NCBI GenBank assembly: GCA_963995525.1 | Contig: OZ023218.1 | Coordinates: forward strand, 51,782,205-51,846,204 | From: Escarpia spicata | Lineage: Eukaryota; Annelida; Polychaeta; Sabellida; Siboglinidae | Direction of reading: 5' to 3' | Length of the DNA stretch: 64,000 bases | Shown: positions 38,401 through 64,000 of the stretch, one piece after another | Layout of the letters: each line of letters starts with the position of its first letter | How positions within the stretch are numbered: the first letter of the stretch is position 1 | Translations under genes and position numbers: made by a program | Notes under the pieces: model-generated | What the model saw: the letters and a program-made list of their open reading frames with translations, nothing else | What the model was told of the DNA's origin: nothing | Database searches by the model: none

Positions 38401-38880
38401 CGTTGTCCAATCGCAACGTCGATAAGCTGCATTACAATTGTCAACATATATGTGGATGTGCCAGGAAGCTAAGGTGGATAAGCAAGGTCATTTAGGTAAA
38501 TTTGGGAATGACAGCGGACATTTAAAACATGTTCAACTGATCTAGCACCAAGATGGAGCAAATTCCACAGTCACCCAGTTCTTGCAATGCACAGCAACAG
38601 AGCTAGTTCTTGTTCCAATGCTACCGTTAACTGTAGAAACAAGTCAAGTCAAACAAGGTGGATGTATTGTTTACGTGGAAGTGCCTAATAACTGTAGGTC
38701 CCACAGCTCTTAAAAATGAAAGGATATTGGACAGAAGCCAAAGCAAAGATGCCAGAAGCAGTAATGCACAAGAAAACCACAGAGACCAAGCACAATCTTT
38801 GCTAACCAATTTTGTATATATAATTTTGTGATATAATTAAGGGCGATATAGTGAAAAGGGGGACTTGCGCATCGTTTAGT
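35480..38880. other. Intergenic sequence without recognised feature
   Basis: I found no exon bounded by splice sites, no RNA gene and no clear repeat family on either strand; only short random-looking open frames. Confidence 0.45.
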
Positions 38881-38899
38881 GTGGCATATTTCTCCCCAA

Positions 38900-40050
38900 G
38901 GCAACAATCTCCCCGTAGACAACAAGCACCAGAAGGCATAGAGACAACAAGCTCCAGAAGACAGGTAGACAACACGCTCCAGAAGGGCAGATGGACAAGC
39001 TCCAGAAGGCAGGTAGACAACAAGTTTCAGAAGGAAGGTAGACAACAAGCTCCAGAAGGCAAATGGACAACATGCTCCAGAAGGCAGATCTATGGACTAC
39101 AATCTCCCGAAGGCAGATCTATGGACAACAAACTCCCGAAGGCAGATCTATGGACAACAAACTCCAGAAGTCAGGCAGACAACAAGAACCAGAAGGCAGA
39201 TGGACAACAAGCACCAGAAGGCAGATTGACAAGCACCAGAAGGCAGGTAGACAACAAGCACCAGAAGGCAGGTAGACACAAGCTCCAGAAGGTAGATGGA
39301 CAACAAGCTCCAGAAGGCAGGTGGACAAAAAGCACCAGAAGGCAGGTAGACACAAGCTCCAGAAGGCAGATGGACACCAAGCTCCAGAAGGCAGGTAGAC
39401 AACAAGCTGTAGAAGGCAGGTAGACAACAAGCTCCAGAAGGCAGGTAGACAACAAGCTCCAGAAGGCAGGTAGACAACAAGCACCAGAAGGCAGGTAGAC
39501 ACAAGCTCCAGAAGGCAGGTGGACAACAAGCTCCAGAAGGCAGGTAGACAACAAGCTGTAGAAGGCAGGTAGACAACAAGCTCCAGAAGGCAGGTAGACA
39601 ACAAGCTCCAGAAGGCAGGTAGACAACAAGCACCAGAAGGCAGGTAGACACAAGCTCCAGAAGGCAGGTGGACAACAAGCTCCAGAAGGCAGGTAGACAA
39701 CAAGCTGTAGAAGGCAGGTAGACAACAAGCTCCAGAAGGCAGGTAGACAACAAGCTCCAGAAGGCAGGTAGACAACAAGCACCAGAAGGCAGGTAGACAC
39801 AAGCTCCAGAAGGCAGGTGGACAACAAGCTCCAGAAGGCAGGTAGACAACAAGCTCCAGAAGGCAGGTAGACAACAAGCTCCAGAAGGCAGGTGGACAAC
39901 AAGCTCCAGAAGGCAGGTGGACAACAACTCCAATAGGCAGGTAGACAACAAGCTCTAGAAGGCAGATCTGTGGACAACAAACTCCAGAAGGCAGATCTAT
40001 GGACAACAAACTCCAGAAAACAGACCTATGGACAACAAACTCCAGAATGT
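38900..40050. repeat. 25-bp minisatellite (about 45 copies)
   Basis: Unit AGGCAGGTAGACAACAAGCT followed by CCAGA, with CACAAG-deleted and ATGGACAAC variants; a block around 39395-39530 recurs at 39530-39700 and 39700-39830. The period is 3n+1, so three minus-strand frames are open over 260 codons; not a gene. Confidence 0.96.
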
Positions 40051-41340
40051 AAATGGACAACACGAGGCAGGTAAACAAAGAAGCCATCACAGGGAACATC
40101 ACATTTACAGGAAACACAAATCATCATGAGCATGTGGCATACCAATGTAAGTTAGCAATTCAGCAGGTAAATTCATATTTAAAGAACAGCAGCATACATC
40201 TCAAAGTTGTTTTAATACAAAATCAGAATGTACAACAGAGTAATCGAATGATGAGCTAAACACACCCATATGTCATCAACTGTGTTCATAACACTGGTGA
40301 TGAGAACGTCCTATATACATCATCAACCATCACCTCATCAATTGTGTCCAAAACACCGGTGATGAGACATCACATACACATCATCAACCATCACCTCATC
40401 AACTGTGTTGAACACACAACACAGCTCATAATGCAGACAAACTTTCCAATCACTTCTGTCAAACATAGACACATCTCACATATAATTCTCCCCCTACACC
40501 TTGAGCAAGTTGTGCGTCTCCACTGGCCGGCCCACACCTTGAGCAAGTTGTGCGTCTCCACTGGCCGGCCCGTCACCATCAACATAAATAACTGCACAAC
40601 TAAGATTAAATAAAATAAATACAGAACCACCAATTCCTGTCCTGAACAGTGAACACTGTCAGCTAGTAACCTGAGAAAACCTCCAGGAAGCTAATATAAA
40701 ATGGCTTCAGGCAAACAAAGCAGCAACTTTGATCCTTGAAGTCTTTATAAAACTTCCTGGATCAAAAACGAAACTTGTGTATACATCACAGCGCCGCCAT
40801 TTCACAGTCGGCACGCATCAGTCGCATTGTATATTGTTAATACTGTGACAGCACATAAAATTGCATAAAATCACACTTTGGCACATCAGGACATTACAGT
40901 TACGAAGGCAAAAGACAACCAGACTTGGGTTCAACTGCAGACTCATTTACATTCATTTTTACAACAGAACTGAAATTAATTAGTGTCACATTTTTAATTA
41001 AAAAAATTGAAATAAACATGTCCAATTACAATGATTACTGAACAAAACAAAAGTATCTTTACAACCATTAGTGACATTTATCGCTATAATTGTCATTGAA
41101 CCCAAGTCTGTTGAAAACATCAAAACTGATTAGATCTGTCTCCTGAGAAATCTGGGGACATTTCATTAAGATGTGCCTCACAAGGAACACACATCATTAA
41201 CTAAGCTATGTTGTTCAATCTTAGCAGCTTTTTTAAAATACAAAAAGCTGTCGCCATATCACAGAGGACACTATTACTGTAGCACACAAGCGAACGTGAC
41301 ACGTCTTGATGTTGACAGGTTTCAGTGTATGTTAAGGAAT
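40051..41340. other. Intergenic sequence with short duplications
   Basis: Contains a direct duplication of about 37 bp at 40495-40570 (CACCTTGAGCAAGTTGTGCG type) and two CATCAACCATCACCTCATCA copies near 40320 and 40380. No coding signal seen. Confidence 0.55.
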
Positions 41341-41347
41341 TAAACAG

Positions 41348-41505
41348 GTAGCAAGGGACAGCTGGCAACAAGGGTCAGCTGGCAACAAGGGACAGCTGGC
41401 AACAAGGGACAGCTGGCAAAAAGGGACAGCTGGCAACAAGGGACAGCTGGCAACAAGGGACAGCTGGCAACAAGAGACAGCTGGCAACAAGGGACAGCTG
41501 GCCAG
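41348..41505. repeat. 17-bp tandem repeat (9 copies)
   Basis: Unit AGCTGGCAACAAGGGAC. Confidence 0.95.
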
Positions 41506-42049
41506 AAATGCTCATTCAAGTTGAGTTGTCATAACAAGGCATAGTCTGTATAAAATAGCACCTTTACCATAAAACCACCAGAAGAAATCACTCTTGTAAC
41601 ATGATTGGTTTCAATGAGTCATTCCCTTACAGGACTTTCACTGACTTAGGAGTCTCTCAACCACCTGTCTGGTGCGTGTCAACAAGCAAGAAGATGACCC
41701 TGACTGACCCTGACTAGAATCCATTAAAGATCTTCTACTGTGCCCACATCGACAGAACATGTCACAAACACGTGTGCACTCAGGCGTGTCATTTGTGGTG
41801 GCCATATTCGGCGGAATAGGTGTGGAACAGCTATGCAAGTGATGGATTGGAGAATATCATACGATGTTCACACGAGGCTGTTATCGCATGTGTATAGAAA
41901 TATTAGTACTACAACATTTCCCCAAATGGAAAGGTATTAGAGTAAATTATGTCAGAACGACATGAAACAATGTGTGAGTTTAACAGATGGAACAGCCAAA
42001 TCACAGTATATGATCTTTGCATTTTGGCTGTTCTGTGTATTGAACACAA

Positions 42050-42055
42050 TTTATT
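42050..42055 (-). promoter_or_regulatory. Candidate polyadenylation signal of the CEP85-like gene
   Basis: AATAAA on the minus strand about 460 nt downstream of the stop codon at 42511. Other A/T-rich hexamers further on could also serve. Confidence 0.3.
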
Positions 42056-42340
42056 CCTTTCATTTCATCACACAAAGCTCAATCTACACTATACCTTCCG
42101 ACTTGGTGAAAGGTTACCTCTACATCTGCAGTCGCAGTCTACTACGAAATGAGCATCAGACTTTATCTGTAATCTGTGCACATGTCGACCCATATGTTTG
42201 ACACGTTTGCAAAGGCCCACAAAAGTTATATATTTAGCACTGTTTCAAACCATCCCCCTCTCCCACGAGTATGTGAGATGAGGTTGGTGATTTTTATGAT
42301 CCAACATGAATATGCCCTGACTAGTCCACAATGGACTAGA

Positions 42341-42367
42341 CAGTATTGACCACAGTGGTCAATACTG
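42341..42367. repeat. Perfect 27-bp palindrome in the 3' UTR
   Basis: CAGTATTGACCAC and its exact complement are separated by a single A. In RNA it would need a larger loop; in DNA it could form a cruciform. Confidence 0.9.
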
Positions 42368-42510
42368 ACCACTCACTGTCCAGGCCTACTGGGTGTAGAG
42401 CTGAAGTTCTTACTGTCCAATGTGGTCAATACTATCCAGTGTCCAGTGTACGGAGTGGTACAGTTGAGGTTCTCACTGTCCACTGTGGTCAGTACTGACC
42501 AGTGTCCAGT

Positions 42511-62819
<20,309 letters not shown>

Positions 62820-62849
62820 CTGGAAGAAACAAGACATGATAACTGGAAT

Positions 62850-63205
62850 CTCACTGTTACGATCACCTGACGACTGGGCCAAAGTGACCTCACTGTTACG
62901 ATCACCTGATGTCTGGGCCAAAGTGACCTCACTGTTACGATCACCTGATGTCTGGGCCAAAGTGACCTCACTGTTACAATCACCTGATGACTAGGCCAAA
63001 GTGACCTCACTGTTATGATCACCTGATGACTGTGCCAAAGTGACCTCACTGTTACGATCACCTGATGTCTGGGCCAAAGTGACCTCACTGTTACAATCAC
63101 CTGATGACTAGGCCAAAGTGACCTCACTGTTACGATCACTTGATGACTGGGCCAAAGTGACCTCACTGTTACGATCACCTGACGACTGGGCCAAAGTGAC
63201 CTCAA
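62850..63205. repeat. 39-bp minisatellite (9 copies)
   Basis: Unit contains GATCACCTGATGACTGGGCC plus AAAGTGACCTCACTGTTAC. It lies about 30 nt upstream of an acceptor, purely intronic. Confidence 0.95.
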
Positions 63206-63700
63206 TAATGTGAGATTAATTTCCTATGCTTTATTGTTAAAACATAATGTTGGACTGTCCTAGTATGACCACAACTGTGAGGTAGCTGTATTAGTGTAGA
63301 GTGGCTAAATAAACTAATAACATGGTGTAAATTAGTGTAGAAAGGCTAAATAAACTAATGAATATATAACAAATATGTAGTAGAATCTGGGAATAATGGA
63401 CATGTTGACATTTGGCCAAACTCTGCCTATATATAATGTTCCTTATATCCAATGTTCCTTATATCAGTCGAGGTGCACAGAACATGCCACAAAAGCGATG
63501 TCGAAGTTGTTTACACTATGTGGTTGACCCAACATCGTAATAATAAATAATATTTTTTTTAATCATTCAAATACACACAATTTTATCCTACCTACCAAAA
63601 GTTACTTCTTAGCTGGTTATGTTCACTAAACAAATCTCCATAAATTTGTATGTCAAAACATCAACTGTATTCTTTAGCACATGTGCATGCATGCATGTTC
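63206..63700. other. Intronic sequence without recognised feature
   Basis: Contains a short duplication (GTGTAGA.TGGCTAAATAAACT near 63295 and 63335). No exon recognised. Confidence 0.5.
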
Positions 63701-63717
63701 ACACCCCTGTCTGTAGT

Positions 63718-64000
63718 GCACACACACACACACACCCATGCACATACACACCCCCACGCACAGTCGCACACCCATCCCCATACACACCCATACCACCGTG
63801 CACATATGCACCCCCACACCCATACATACCTCCATGCACACCCATCCCCGCACACACCCACATCCCCGTGCACATACACACCCCCACACCCCCATCCACA
63901 CACACCCATGCACACACACCCCCGTGCACACACACACCCATGCACACACACCCCCGTGCACACACACACCCAGGCACACACACCCCCGTCCACACACACA
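63718..64000. repeat. CA/CACCC-rich low-complexity tract
   Basis: Runs of CACA and CACCCC with units like CATGCACACACACCCCCGTG; continues beyond the window. Confidence 0.93.

Noticed and set aside
38851..40117. Long frames over the 25-bp array on both strands
   Set aside because: Stop-free repeat with period 3n+1; the apparent membrane-like leucine-rich peptide is an artefact.

Overview
This is a gene-poor, extremely tandem-repeat-rich stretch of an animal nuclear genome. It has spliced genes with GT-AG introns and one probable U12-type AT-AC intron, CR1-like LINEs, and long micro- and minisatellites. A Pif/BMSP-like secreted matrix gene (TSP1, von Willebrand A, mucin-like, chitin-binding and LamG modules) suggests a lophotrochozoan, most likely a mollusc. 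That taxonomic call is inference. There is no CRISPR array, operon or other prokaryotic feature.

Layout. 1-2.08 kb is a 22-bp minisatellite. 2.27-2.85 kb is the 3' end of a LINE on the minus strand, followed by an old degenerate tandem array. 5-7 kb holds simple repeats. 7.34-10.25 kb is a 5'-truncated CR1-like LINE inside a 35-bp minisatellite. 12.75-30.25 kb (minus) is a complete-looking 13-exon gene; I joined its exons by splice sites and phase, and the total is 2745 nt (914 aa plus stop). 30.3-42.5 kb is intergenic and repeat-filled, with a tRNA-derived element. 42.51-62.82 kb (minus) is the C-terminal part (10 exons, 483 aa) of a CEP85/CEP85L-like centrosomal coiled-coil gene; its 5' exons lie beyond the right edge. 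Its 8.7-kb intron carries a second CR1-like LINE (58.15-62.04 kb, plus) with an SGNH-esterase ORF1 and an endonuclease/reverse transcriptase ORF2.

The most unusual pattern is that many minisatellites are seeded exactly on exon/intron boundaries. In both genes the repeat unit often contains the edge of the neighbouring exon, its splice site and a little intron. The real exon edge therefore sits at the end of an array of copies of itself (at 18.1, 26.0, 44.5-47.5, 48.3, 51.6-52.0 and 62.2-62.7 kb, plus one unit that spans the stop codon at 42.4 kb). Four arrays multiply 5' splice sites or acceptors without usable frame. One (48.3 kb) multiplies in-frame acceptors. Other notable points are a canonical TTTAAAC slippery heptamer placed in phase just before the ORF1 stop of the second LINE, and the U12-type AT-AC intron in the CEP85-like gene.

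Most long open frames in the window are artefacts of repeat units without stop codons and are not annotated as genes.
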